Assembly: GCA_018675825.1 (NCBI GenBank)
Contig: JABGXK010000042.1
Span: forward strand, 1 to 5,403
Direction of reading: 5' to 3'
DNA from: Flavobacteriales bacterium
GTDB taxonomy: Bacteria; Bacteroidota; Bacteroidia; Flavobacteriales; BACL11
DNA: 5,403 bases
Shown piece after piece: positions 1-5,403 of the stretch. The notes beneath the pieces are model-generated. The model was given only the letters and a program-made list of their open reading frames with translations. It was not told where the DNA came from and searched no databases. A program made the position numbers and the translations under genes. Each line of letters begins with the position of its first letter. Position 1 is the stretch's first letter.

Positions 1-271
1 AGTTATTTGAATCTGTATTGCTATAATCAACTTTACCTAGTGCTCTAAATGCGGCCCTACTTTGTTGAACAAAGTCTTTAAACTCTTCAGGTTCAAGTGA
101 AAACCCCGCATCTGGACCACCGTCTACTCGTGCTAAAGTAATATGTTTCTCAAGCACTTCAACACCAAACCCAATACTTATTAGTGCGGCTGTATATTCA
201 TACTATGATCAGATAACTGCAACTTTTAAACCATCGCATTTTCTCATATCAGAAAATATAGTTTTTGTAAT
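1..271 (-). pseudogene. C-terminal remnant of a second sialate-synthase (NeuB/LegI-type) gene, frameshifted, running off the left edge
   Basis: Read on the minus strand, this stretch encodes the middle and late part of a NeuB-family synthase, the enzymes that condense a 2-acetamido sugar with phosphoenolpyruvate to make neuraminic or legionaminic acid. Recognisable blocks are SDHSM (about 200-213, in a shifted frame), EYTAALISIGFGVEVLEKH, ITLARVDGGPDAGFSLEP and EEFKDFVQQSRAAFRALGKV. The metal-binding His of SDH and of EKH are both visible. The reading enters in one frame (KVAV), needs a shift of one base to read SDHSM, then a compensating shift to resume at EYTAAL. Without the shifts the frame hits TGA (209-211) and TAG (203-205). 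The N-terminal half of the usual roughly 340-residue protein is missing: similarity begins immediately after the stop of the dehydrogenase gene. The GGPDxxFSLEP motif is closer to NeuB/LegI than to the intact PseI in this window. The 3' end lies outside the window and may be intact. Neuraminate versus legionaminate specificity cannot be told. Confidence 0.8.
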
Positions 272-273
272 TA

Positions 274-1023
274 TCAAATAATAAGAGATCCACCATTTAT
301 ATGGATCGTGCTTCCGGTGATATAACTAGCCATATCACTTGCTAGAAATAATGCACAATCAGCCACCTCTTCTGTTTCTCCTAGCCTTTGCATTGGCACT
401 GCATCTTTTAATCTTTGACGCTGGGCATCAGTCATGCTTTTTGGAAGGTCAGTATCGATAGAACCTGGAGCAATATTATTCACGTTTATATTGTATTTTG
501 CATACTGCAGAGCCAAATGACGGGTTAATGCAGTCATACCTGACTTTGATACTTCGTAACTAGGTGAGGCACTAGGGTGGGGCATATGCGCCATCTGAGA
601 AGTAATGTTAATAATTTTTCCATATTTTTGATTGCGCATACTAGGCAGGGTTTTACGACTCAAGTACATTGCGCCATGGAGATTGACATCAATAACACGG
701 TGCCATTCATCAATGCCCATTTCTTCAATTGGTGCTCGAGTAATTGTACCTGCGCAATTTACTAAAATATCTACACGCCCAAAAGTCTCTATCGTTTTTT
801 TAACAATACTGTCACAAAATGCAGAAGATGAAACATCACCTATTAAATTTACAACTTGTGCACCAAATAGTTCCGCCTCTTTTTTGACTATTTGTAAACT
901 TTCATCGTTCTCAATAGCAATTAAAACCAGTGAAGCACCCTCCCGCGCAAATGTCAGAGAAATACTCTTCCCAATACCCCGAGACCCACCTGTTACGACT
1001 GCAATTTTATTTTGCAACAACAT
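274..1023 (-). CDS. Short-chain dehydrogenase/reductase (FabG-like, classical SDR)
   Basis: This is a 249-residue classical SDR, the normal length for a cytosolic NAD(P)H-dependent oxidoreductase. The cofactor loop TGGSRGIG is at residues 11-18, the NxAG structural motif appears as NCAG at 89-92, and the catalytic tetrad N114, S142, Y156 and K160 (in YEVSK) is complete, followed by the PG motif at 186-187. The C-terminal HINGG is typical of FabG-like proteins, so the gene is full length. Arg15 in the glycine loop is common in NADPH-preferring members, but this is weak evidence. The start fits the family (hydrophobic first strand at residues 7-11), although no clear Shine-Dalgarno sequence precedes the ATG. 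It sits between a broken kinase and a broken sialate synthase, and its stop abuts the latter. Sugar-modifying SDRs such as PtmA occur in legionaminate clusters, so a former role in a nonulosonate or related glycan pathway is reasonable, but the substrate is unknown. A sampled 60-base stretch (541-600) is 50% GC, richer than the ATP-grasp gene. Confidence 0.9.
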   Translation of the reverse strand: MLLQNKIAVVTGGSRGIGKSISLTFAREGASLVLIAIENDESLQIVKKEAELFGAQVVNLIGDVSSSAFCDSIVKKTIETFGRVDILVNCAGTITRAPIEEMGIDEWHRVIDVNLHGAMYLSRKTLPSMRNQKYGKIINITSQMAHMPHPSASPSYEVSKSGMTALTRHLALQYAKYNINVNNIAPGSIDTDLPKSMTDAQRQRLKDAVPMQRLGETEEVADCALFLASDMASYITGSTIHINGGSLII

Positions 1024-1046
1024 ATATTTATTGTTTAATATTATTT

Positions 1047-1238
1047 TTAATGATCAAATAAAAACACTAGCAACATACCAGATTCATTGAACGGCACACA
1101 TCCTTTCATTTTTTCAAAATTTTTATCATTATGATAATCGGCAGCATCATGAAAGAGTATTGCAATAATTTCTGAAAATTTCTTGCCAATTGTAGTTTTC
1201 CCGCTACTTGAAACGTCCCTAATTAAATAAAGAGCTTT
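1047..1238 (-). pseudogene. Gluconokinase-like P-loop kinase remnant, lacking start and C-terminal part
   Basis: An open stretch of about 63 codons without an ATG at its head reads YKALYLIRDVSSSGKTTIGK, then KFSEIIAILFHDAADYHNDK, then NFEKMKGCVPFNESG, and ends at a TAA at 1047-1049. This matches the N-terminus of the gluconokinase (GntK) family: a first strand, a Walker A P-loop, an [FH]DxxDxH segment and an EKMxxGxPLND-like block. The P-loop is altered: the first glycine of GxSGSGK[ST] is aspartate here, and the second glycine is serine. After FNESG the family similarity stops, where DDR and the following catalytic region would be expected, and roughly two thirds of a normal 170-180-residue kinase is absent. 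The expected initiator position reads TAT. I infer a dead fragment. Its normal substrate cannot be inferred: gluconokinase relatives in glycan clusters may act on other sugars. Confidence 0.65.
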
Positions 1239-1476
1239 ATAATAAGAAATTAGGTATAACTCTTTCCTTTGAAATTCCTAAAGAAATAATTTTATTAAAA
1301 ATTTCACCATAAAAATTTACCGATGCGATTATAATATCTGATAGTTCCTTTGCCAAGTCTTGAAATGAATTAATTGAACGTGAAACTGTTTCCACTGCAT
1401 TATAAACAGGCATTATTATTGATAAATCAAAACAGCTATCGGTGACGTTTGTCTCTTGAAAATCAGATGCGCGCAT
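1237..1476 (-). pseudogene. Chimeric 79-codon frame: family 2 glycosyltransferase N-terminus joined to an unrelated C-terminus
   Basis: Residues 17-38 (DLSIIMPVYNAVETVSRSIN and on) are the unmistakable first beta strand and helix of a GT-A fold family 2 glycosyltransferase. The nucleotide-binding and DxD segments that should follow are absent. From about residue 40 the protein instead reads DLAKELSDIIIASVNFYGEI, then GISKERVIPN. This resembles the C-terminal Rossmann-like strand and helix (DxIxIAS...Y.EI...L...GI...xII) that closes some methyltransferase-type proteins of glycan clusters. The join falls near positions 1355-1365. The ATG lies 19 bases past the ATP-grasp stop, behind a weak AAAAAGA-like site, so the frame could be translated as part of the operon. 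I read it as two gene ends fused by a deletion of the intervening DNA, not as a working enzyme. The GT2 assignment is firm, while the identity of the C-terminal donor is tentative. Confidence 0.65.
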
Positions 1477-1495
1477 AATTCTTTTTATTTATAAT

Positions 1496-2647
1496 TCAAA
1501 CAACTAAAGGACGTATCAACTCATTAATATTATTAATAATATACTTATCTTCCGTCAAAAGATTCATAAAAATAATGGCAATTAGATGATTTTCAAAATT
1601 TTTTATTTCTGTATTTTGTTTCATTAAATCAATCCTAAAAACAATCCTATGTTTTAATGTTTCATCGATTTCAATTTCTTTGAAAAGGCCATTTTTATCA
1701 CTCATTACGCAATGCCTAATAAAAAACTCCTGTTTCTTTGTTGCTACCAGTTCATTTTTTAACGTTTTACCAATGTAAGACTTTACCACGGCCTTAGAAT
1801 ACTCAACTTTATCGCAGTACTCCATTAAATACGGATAAAAATCACCTGGTATTCTTCTAGTTACATCTATGATATATGAGACCTTATCTTTTATAATGGC
1901 TTGCAGATGAAACATACCATCCACTAAAGATAGAAGCCTAGCTATTTTTTCTACCTCTGATAGTAGTCTATTTTGTGTAACTGCTTTTAATTGTATAGGG
2001 TATGCTGACGTAATTAAATATTTGTTCTTATAAGTGTCATCTTTACCCGTAAAACCATATATGATTTTTTGATTTTTAATAAAAACAGAATATGCTATCA
2101 ACTCACCATCTATAAATTCTTCTAAAAATACTTCACTAGAAAGTTCTTTAGAATTTAACAATGATTCTTTTAAATTTTTTAAATCATAAACTACCTCAAC
2201 GCCTCTGCCACCTGATAAATTAGTTGGCTTAACAGTAATCGGAAACTCTATATTATTCAAGTTTAGGTTATCCGTATAGTAAAAACCAAATGGAGTAGAA
2301 ATAGAATTTTTTAAACAAAATTCTTTAAATTTCCATTTATTATGCACAAGCTTAGCCGTTTCTAAATTATCCAAATTTCCTATATTTAATTCTTGTGCTA
2401 ATTGGACGGTATTAAGATAGGACTCTTCTCCAGATCCTGGAAGCAAATAGTCAATTTTCTCGCTTTCTATAATCTCTTTAACCTTGGCTAAATCATTGAA
2501 ATTTACTTTATAGTATTTATCTGAATACTCATGCCCAAAATAATAATCTCTATCACCCAATGTTATTACGAAATAACCTAATTCTTGGGATGCTTTAATG
2601 AGTGGTATATCTCTATGAGAGCCACCCAGTATTAAAACTTTTTTCAT
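1496..2647 (-). CDS. ATP-grasp ligase linked to the pseudaminate operon, substrate unknown
   Basis: This 383-residue protein has the ATP-grasp architecture. An N-terminal pre-ATP Rossmann-like domain begins VLILGGSHRD (4-13). The ATP-grasp domain starts near KWKFKEFCLKNSISTP (104-119), with the ATP-binding lysine in FPITVKPTNLSGGRG (135-149, K140 and the SGGRG loop) and the adenine-contacting region LEEFIDGE (175-182). The metal-site strand is YIIDVTRRIPGDFY (258-271). Family members join a carboxylate to an amine, alcohol or thiol through an acyl-phosphate, spending ATP. In the metal strand the usual E-x-N appears as D261-V-T263, and RRxPGD resembles a subgroup found in surface-glycan clusters. 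Residues from about 300 form a small C-terminal domain. The start ATG overlaps the pseG stop by four bases (ATGA), indicating translational coupling. I infer acylation or aminoacylation of pseudaminic acid or a precursor. Carbamoyl-phosphate-synthase-like or PurK-like functions are less likely from context. A sampled stretch (2161-2220) is 30% GC. Confidence 0.85.
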   Translation of the reverse strand: MKKVLILGGSHRDIPLIKASQELGYFVITLGDRDYYFGHEYSDKYYKVNFNDLAKVKEIIESEKIDYLLPGSGEESYLNTVQLAQELNIGNLDNLETAKLVHNKWKFKEFCLKNSISTPFGFYYTDNLNLNNIEFPITVKPTNLSGGRGVEVVYDLKNLKESLLNSKELSSEVFLEEFIDGELIAYSVFIKNQKIIYGFTGKDDTYKNKYLITSAYPIQLKAVTQNRLLSEVEKIARLLSLVDGMFHLQAIIKDKVSYIIDVTRRIPGDFYPYLMEYCDKVEYSKAVVKSYIGKTLKNELVATKKQEFFIRHCVMSDKNGLFKEIEIDETLKHRIVFRIDLMKQNTEIKNFENHLIAIIFMNLLTEDKYIINNINELIRPLVV

Positions 2648-3585
2648 TTTATTAATTCCAAAAGTTCAGATGCTATATTTTCGGCACCATTTCCATCTAT
2701 TTTTTTACTAAAATAATAGCTATTATGGGAAAGAACACGCTTAGTTTTATTCTTTATTTCATCTTGCCAAGTGTTATTTTTAATAGATATAAAATCACTA
2801 GCAATATTATATTTTATAAATTGTGCCGCGCCTATCTCCTGATTTTCCGCAACAGCAATAATTATTGAAGGTATCTTTAAATATGATAATTCATAAGCAC
2901 TCATACTAGCCGTTGAAATTGCCATGGTACTACTTGACATAGCTTTTACCAATTGCGTATCTGATGGCTTGTATAAAACCTCAACATCTTTATATTTTTT
3001 TAGCAAATTCTCAGTATTTATGTCATCAGAAACTACAATTTTTTTTATCGTTACATCTTTTAAAGCATCAACCATATCCAAAGACAAATTAGCCACATCA
3101 CTGCCACCTAGCATAATAAATATTTGTTCTTTTTTGCTTATTTCTGCATCTATAAACTCATTCCTTATAGGAAGATACTTTAAGCCTAATAAGTAACTAT
3201 GCTTCTCTTCTCTGCGTTTATAAAAGAGCCCATCGGCATCTGGTGCAAAATTCAGGATAACGCCCTCCGGATAATCAAGTCTTCTAAAATCATCCACATA
3301 TACAGCAACCTTACAAGAGTTTGCAATTCTACGATATACCTCTATATCGGCCTCATAGCTATCAATAAATATAATGTCATACCCTTTTATTAACTTAAAA
3401 TCTTTCCAAGAAAAATACGTTATACCTTCATATTTATAATCAAACGAGACATTACTATCTAAAAATAAAGATGTTTTGAGACCTAAGGATTTAAATTTTT
3501 CACTTATAGTAAAAGTCCGAACGAGATGCCCCATCCCTCTTAAATACCCAGATTCTGTAAAAAATGCTACATGAATATCCTTCAT
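2644..3585 (-). CDS. pseG: UDP-2,4-diacetamido-2,4,6-trideoxy-beta-L-altropyranose hydrolase (PseG/SpsG family)
   Basis: PseG is a GT-B-fold hydrolase that removes UDP from 2,4-diacetamido-2,4,6-trideoxy-L-altrose, giving the free sugar used by PseI. In this 313-residue protein the N-terminal domain carries RGMGHLVRT (16-24) with the candidate catalytic H20, aligning with the GxGHxxRD segment and His17 of Campylobacter PseG. FIDSY (73-77), VDDF (97-100) and LLGLKYLPIRNEF (132-144) are further PseG landmarks. The C-terminal nucleotide-binding half has MLGGSD (158-163), TASMSAYEL (225-233) and AVAENQ (244-249), matching the xGG[ST]D, E-L-L and NQ motifs of the family. The first motif is less typical than RxDxSxxIGxGH: it reads TESGYLRGMGH. 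There is no fused PseH acetyltransferase domain. It starts nine bases after the pseI stop with AAGAGA immediately upstream, and its stop overlaps the ATP-grasp start. An SpsG-like variant acting on a related UDP-sugar remains possible, but PseI and PseF next door favour pseudaminate. Confidence 0.88.
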   Translation of the reverse strand: MKDIHVAFFTESGYLRGMGHLVRTFTISEKFKSLGLKTSLFLDSNVSFDYKYEGITYFSWKDFKLIKGYDIIFIDSYEADIEVYRRIANSCKVAVYVDDFRRLDYPEGVILNFAPDADGLFYKRREEKHSYLLGLKYLPIRNEFIDAEISKKEQIFIMLGGSDVANLSLDMVDALKDVTIKKIVVSDDINTENLLKKYKDVEVLYKPSDTQLVKAMSSSTMAISTASMSAYELSYLKIPSIIIAVAENQEIGAAQFIKYNIASDFISIKNNTWQDEIKNKTKRVLSHNSYYFSKKIDGNGAENIASELLELIK

Positions 3586-3594
3586 TCTCTTATA

Positions 3595-4635
3595 TTAACC
3601 CTCTAATAAATCCCAAGACAGCAATGTACCTAGTTCTATGTTTTTTATTGCTTTTCGTTTATTTACAATGTCTAAATATTTTGGCTCTATTCCGCCACCT
3701 GGTCTAAGAGATCTAAAATTTTCACCATTTACTAACTGCTCTCCTTGCTTTATTTCTTTTATTGCTATTAATGAACGCTGGGGGTTATTGTCTATCGGAA
3801 AGCGAATATTCCCTATGGCTTCTTGCACCATTTTTGCACCATTCACTATGGCCTTTAATTCATTTGGAGTTGCGGAAAAGAAACTATCAGCCGTTTCATC
3901 ATCCCTACTAATGATGAAATGTTTTTCAATGATGCTTGCTCCCAACGCAACTGAAGCAATAGGAATAGCACTCCCTAAAGTATGGTCCGAAAACCCAGCG
4001 GTGCATTTAAATATGTCTTTTAATTTTTGTATAGTCTTAAGGTTTATTTTACTGGGGGGTGCTGGGTACTCGCTTGTACATTTTAAAATAGCTAAATCTT
4101 TAACATTCTCTTCAACCATACTAGCCACTGCTTCACTGATTTGTGACAAAGTAGCGCCTCCTGTTGACATAATAATTGGTTTGCCGGTTTGTGCAACTCT
4201 TCTTAAAAAAGGAAGGTCAATCATTTCAGGGGAGGCTATCTTGTATGCTGGCATATTTAATTTCTCTAAAAAATCAACTGAAGAAAAGTCAAAAGGTGAT
4301 GAAAAAAGAGTAATGCCTTCTTCTTTCGCTACTTTTTGCAGATCTTTAGTCCACTCCCATGGCATTGATGCATCTGAATATAAATCATATAGATATAATC
4401 CTTCCCATGCGCCTTTAGCTTCAAAAGCTTTAGTCTTACAATTCATAGTTAAAGTATCAGCTGTATAAGTCTGAATCTTTATAGCATTCGCCCCACACTC
4501 TTTTGCTTTTCTAATGATTTCAATTGCGGTGTTTAAATCATTTCCATGGTTAGCAGACATCTCAGCAATAATATAAGGTGGATTACCATCACCTATAGAG
4601 CAGCCATCAATTTTAAATTGTTGTTTAAATGCCAT
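3595..4635 (-). CDS. pseI: Pseudaminic acid synthase
   Basis: PseI condenses 2,4-diacetamido-2,4,6-trideoxy-L-altrose with phosphoenolpyruvate to give pseudaminic acid and phosphate, in the cytoplasm. The 346-residue length is normal. The TIM-barrel part shows AEMSANHG (24-31), IKIQTYTADT (52-61, with GLYLYDLYS at 79-87), YKIASPE (131-137), STGG (157-160) and KCTSEYPAP (185-193). It also has GFSDHT (214-219) and EKHF (237-240), whose two His residues (H218 and H239) are the expected metal ligands. The C-terminal antifreeze-like/SAF domain is present from about 287, with RSLRPGGGIEPKY (308-320). The QTYTADT and GLYLYDLYS signatures separate PseI from NeuB. The NeuB-type GGPDSxFSLEP region reads DETADSFFSATP here (245-256). 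The ATG overlaps the last 11 bases of pseF, so translation is probably coupled. Confidence 0.93.
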   Translation of the reverse strand: MAFKQQFKIDGCSIGDGNPPYIIAEMSANHGNDLNTAIEIIRKAKECGANAIKIQTYTADTLTMNCKTKAFEAKGAWEGLYLYDLYSDASMPWEWTKDLQKVAKEEGITLFSSPFDFSSVDFLEKLNMPAYKIASPEMIDLPFLRRVAQTGKPIIMSTGGATLSQISEAVASMVEENVKDLAILKCTSEYPAPPSKINLKTIQKLKDIFKCTAGFSDHTLGSAIPIASVALGASIIEKHFIISRDDETADSFFSATPNELKAIVNGAKMVQEAIGNIRFPIDNNPQRSLIAIKEIKQGEQLVNGENFRSLRPGGGIEPKYLDIVNKRKAIKNIELGTLLSWDLLEG

Positions 4636-5335
4636 TGTTCATTTCTTGAATAACTTTATACATAATTTCTGCCTTTTTCCAATCCTCTAGTGAATCGATA
4701 TCTTGAACCAAATACCTAGGAAGCACAAATGGAATTACAACCTCAGATAGCCATGAAGAGTCCATTCTAAAGGCATGCTTTGTCCCCCAGCAAAACTGTC
4801 CTGCATCATGGTATGATTCTTCTAGATCCTGAGAACGAGTATTTATAAACTCAGGATTGAATACTTCAATCACGCCACTTTTGCTAATTTTAACAGCTCT
4901 TTGAATTGGAAAAGGGAAGCTCGCAACACTAAGGCAAAGATCTGCTTCCTTTTCTATAAATTTATTGTATGCATTTGAAATTGAATCTTCCTCAATAAAT
5001 GGCGCTGTGGCAAATAAACAACAAATATGATTAATTGGGCTTCCATTGTTTTCCATCCAGTCAACAGCATGACTTATAACTGGTCCAATAGTGCAGTGAT
5101 CATTAGAGAGTTCTTGAGGTCTATAAAATGGAACCTCAGCCCCATACTCCAAAGCAATATTAGCTATTTCTTGATCATCAGTTGAAACAATTACTTTATC
5201 AAATAATTTACAACTAACTGCCATCTCTATTGAGTATGCAATGATGGGTTTACCTAAAAAATCTTTAATATTTTTTTTTGGTATTCTTTTACTACCACCT
5301 CTTGCTGGAATAATTGCAATATTTTTATAATTCAA
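4625..5335 (-). CDS. pseF: CMP-pseudaminic acid synthetase (pseudaminate cytidylyltransferase), TTG start
   Basis: PseF transfers CMP from CTP to pseudaminic acid, producing the donor used by glycosyltransferases. The 236-residue protein starts with the nucleotide-binding loop PARGGSKRIPKKN (10-22) of the CMP-sialate synthetase/NTP-transferase fold, then has STDD (51-54), CCLFATAPF (105-113), SFPFPIQRAVK (139-149), RSQDLEESYHDAGQFCWG (167-184) and QDIDSLEDW (211-219), whose aspartates are the likely metal ligands. FPFPIQRA with YHDAGQF is characteristic of PseF rather than NeuA. The start codon is TTG at 5333-5335: an in-frame TAA lies two codons upstream, there is no ATG before residue 38, and the PARGGSKR loop must be included. 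A GAGG site lies eight bases upstream. It is the first gene of the cluster seen in the window; pseB and pseC presumably lie beyond the right edge. It overlaps pseI by 11 bases. Confidence 0.94.
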   Translation of the reverse strand: MNYKNIAIIPARGGSKRIPKKNIKDFLGKPIIAYSIEMAVSCKLFDKVIVSTDDQEIANIALEYGAEVPFYRPQELSNDHCTIGPVISHAVDWMENNGSPINHICCLFATAPFIEEDSISNAYNKFIEKEADLCLSVASFPFPIQRAVKISKSGVIEVFNPEFINTRSQDLEESYHDAGQFCWGTKHAFRMDSSWLSEVVIPFVLPRYLVQDIDSLEDWKKAEIMYKVIQEMNNGI

Positions 5336-5403
5336 TTTTTAAACCTCAAAAACATAATTTATTGTGCAATTTATAATTATTTATCCTTTATTTCAAAACT
5401 AAG
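5336..5403 (-). other. AT-rich leader upstream of pseF, possible end of an upstream gene
   Basis: This short spacer is AT-rich. One minus-strand frame is open from the right edge for eight codons and stops at TAA (5377-5379), which could be the tail of an upstream gene, but eight codons are too few to identify one. A TTGAAA/TATAAA pair spaced 15 bases apart is present at roughly 5370-5396, but the spacing is short and such pairs occur by chance in DNA this AT-rich. I see no stem-loop terminator. Confidence 0.2.
5344..5347 (-). promoter_or_regulatory. Shine-Dalgarno GAGG fixing the TTG start of pseF
   Basis: On the minus strand GAGG is followed by an eight-base spacer (TTTAAAAA) and then TTG. 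The spacing is normal for a ribosome binding site and supports translation from TTG. It is the best ribosome site seen in this window: pseI, pseG, the ATP-grasp gene and the SDR have weak or no recognisable sites, and the first three of those are instead coupled to their upstream genes. Confidence 0.7.

Noticed and set aside
1024..1080. Repeated TATGTTG at the SDR start and at the end of the kinase fragment
   Set aside because: Seven shared bases are within chance expectation and do not establish a duplication or recombination site.
577..1090. Plus-strand open frames of 62 and 152 codons
   Set aside because: Both lie antisense to the intact SDR and show no family motifs or convincing ribosome sites.
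1123..1137. Inverted repeat TTATCAT-T-ATGATAA
   Set aside because: The 7-base arms are AT-rich with a one-base loop, lie inside the kinase remnant's conserved coding block, and lack a GC stem or U-tract. It is not a credible terminator and is too weak to call an operator.
1..1495. Insertion sequence or integron explanation for the broken genes
   Set aside because: No transposase or integrase motifs, terminal inverted repeats or target duplications were found on either strand.
2924..3393. Plus-strand open frames of 90 and 64 codons
   Set aside because: They are shadows of pseG with no recognisable domains.
3638..4468. Long plus-strand open frame of 276 codons
   Set aside because: It is antisense to pseI, whose protein matches its family throughout. 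The plus-strand translation has no recognisable motifs and reflects codon bias in the opposite strand.
5370..5396. TTGAAA/TATAAA promoter-like pair upstream of pseF
   Set aside because: The spacer is only 15 bases and the region is very AT-rich, so chance matches are expected. pseF may instead be transcribed from further upstream.

Overview
This window is a one-way gene cluster. Every supported gene lies on the minus strand, so transcription runs from the right end (about 5400) to the left end (1). The right two thirds is an intact sugar-biosynthesis module and the left third is a patchwork of broken genes around one intact dehydrogenase gene. Low GC, tight gene packing, and flagellin, LPS or capsule-type sugar genes suggest a Gram-negative, probably gammaproteobacterial, surface-polysaccharide or flagellin-glycosylation locus. 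A marine Vibrio, Shewanella, Photobacterium or Pseudoalteromonas-like host is plausible, but the sequence alone does not fix the genus.

Right to left, the intact module is pseF (CMP-pseudaminate synthetase, TTG start, 4625-5335), pseI (pseudaminate synthase, 3595-4635), pseG (UDP-sugar hydrolase, 2644-3585) and an ATP-grasp ligase of unassigned substrate (1496-2647). They overlap by 11 bases (pseF/pseI), are spaced by 9 bases (pseI/pseG), and overlap by 4 bases (pseG/ATP-grasp), as in a translationally coupled operon. PseG releases 2,4-diacetamido-2,4,6-trideoxy-L-altrose from UDP, PseI condenses it with phosphoenolpyruvate to give pseudaminic acid, and PseF activates the product with CMP. 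The earlier enzymes PseB, PseC and PseH are not in the window. The ATP-grasp gene is the most interesting intact member: it is locked to pseG and could acylate a pathway intermediate or the finished sugar.

Left of the ATP-grasp stop the locus changes character. A 79-codon reading frame (1237-1476) joins the first strand of a family 2 glycosyltransferase to what looks like the C-terminus of an unrelated protein. Immediately after it, in another frame, lies a gluconokinase-like P-loop fragment without a start codon or its C-terminal part (1047-1238). A complete short-chain dehydrogenase gene follows (274-1023). Directly abutting its stop codon is the C-terminal half of a second sialate-synthase-family gene (NeuB/LegI type, 1-271). 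It has lost its N-terminal half and carries two offsetting single-base indels that create TGA and TAG stops.

This suggests that a different nonulosonate or glycan cluster once lay here and was eroded and spliced to the present pseudaminate module, leaving only the dehydrogenase whole. No transposase, tRNA, CRISPR array or convincing terminator was seen.
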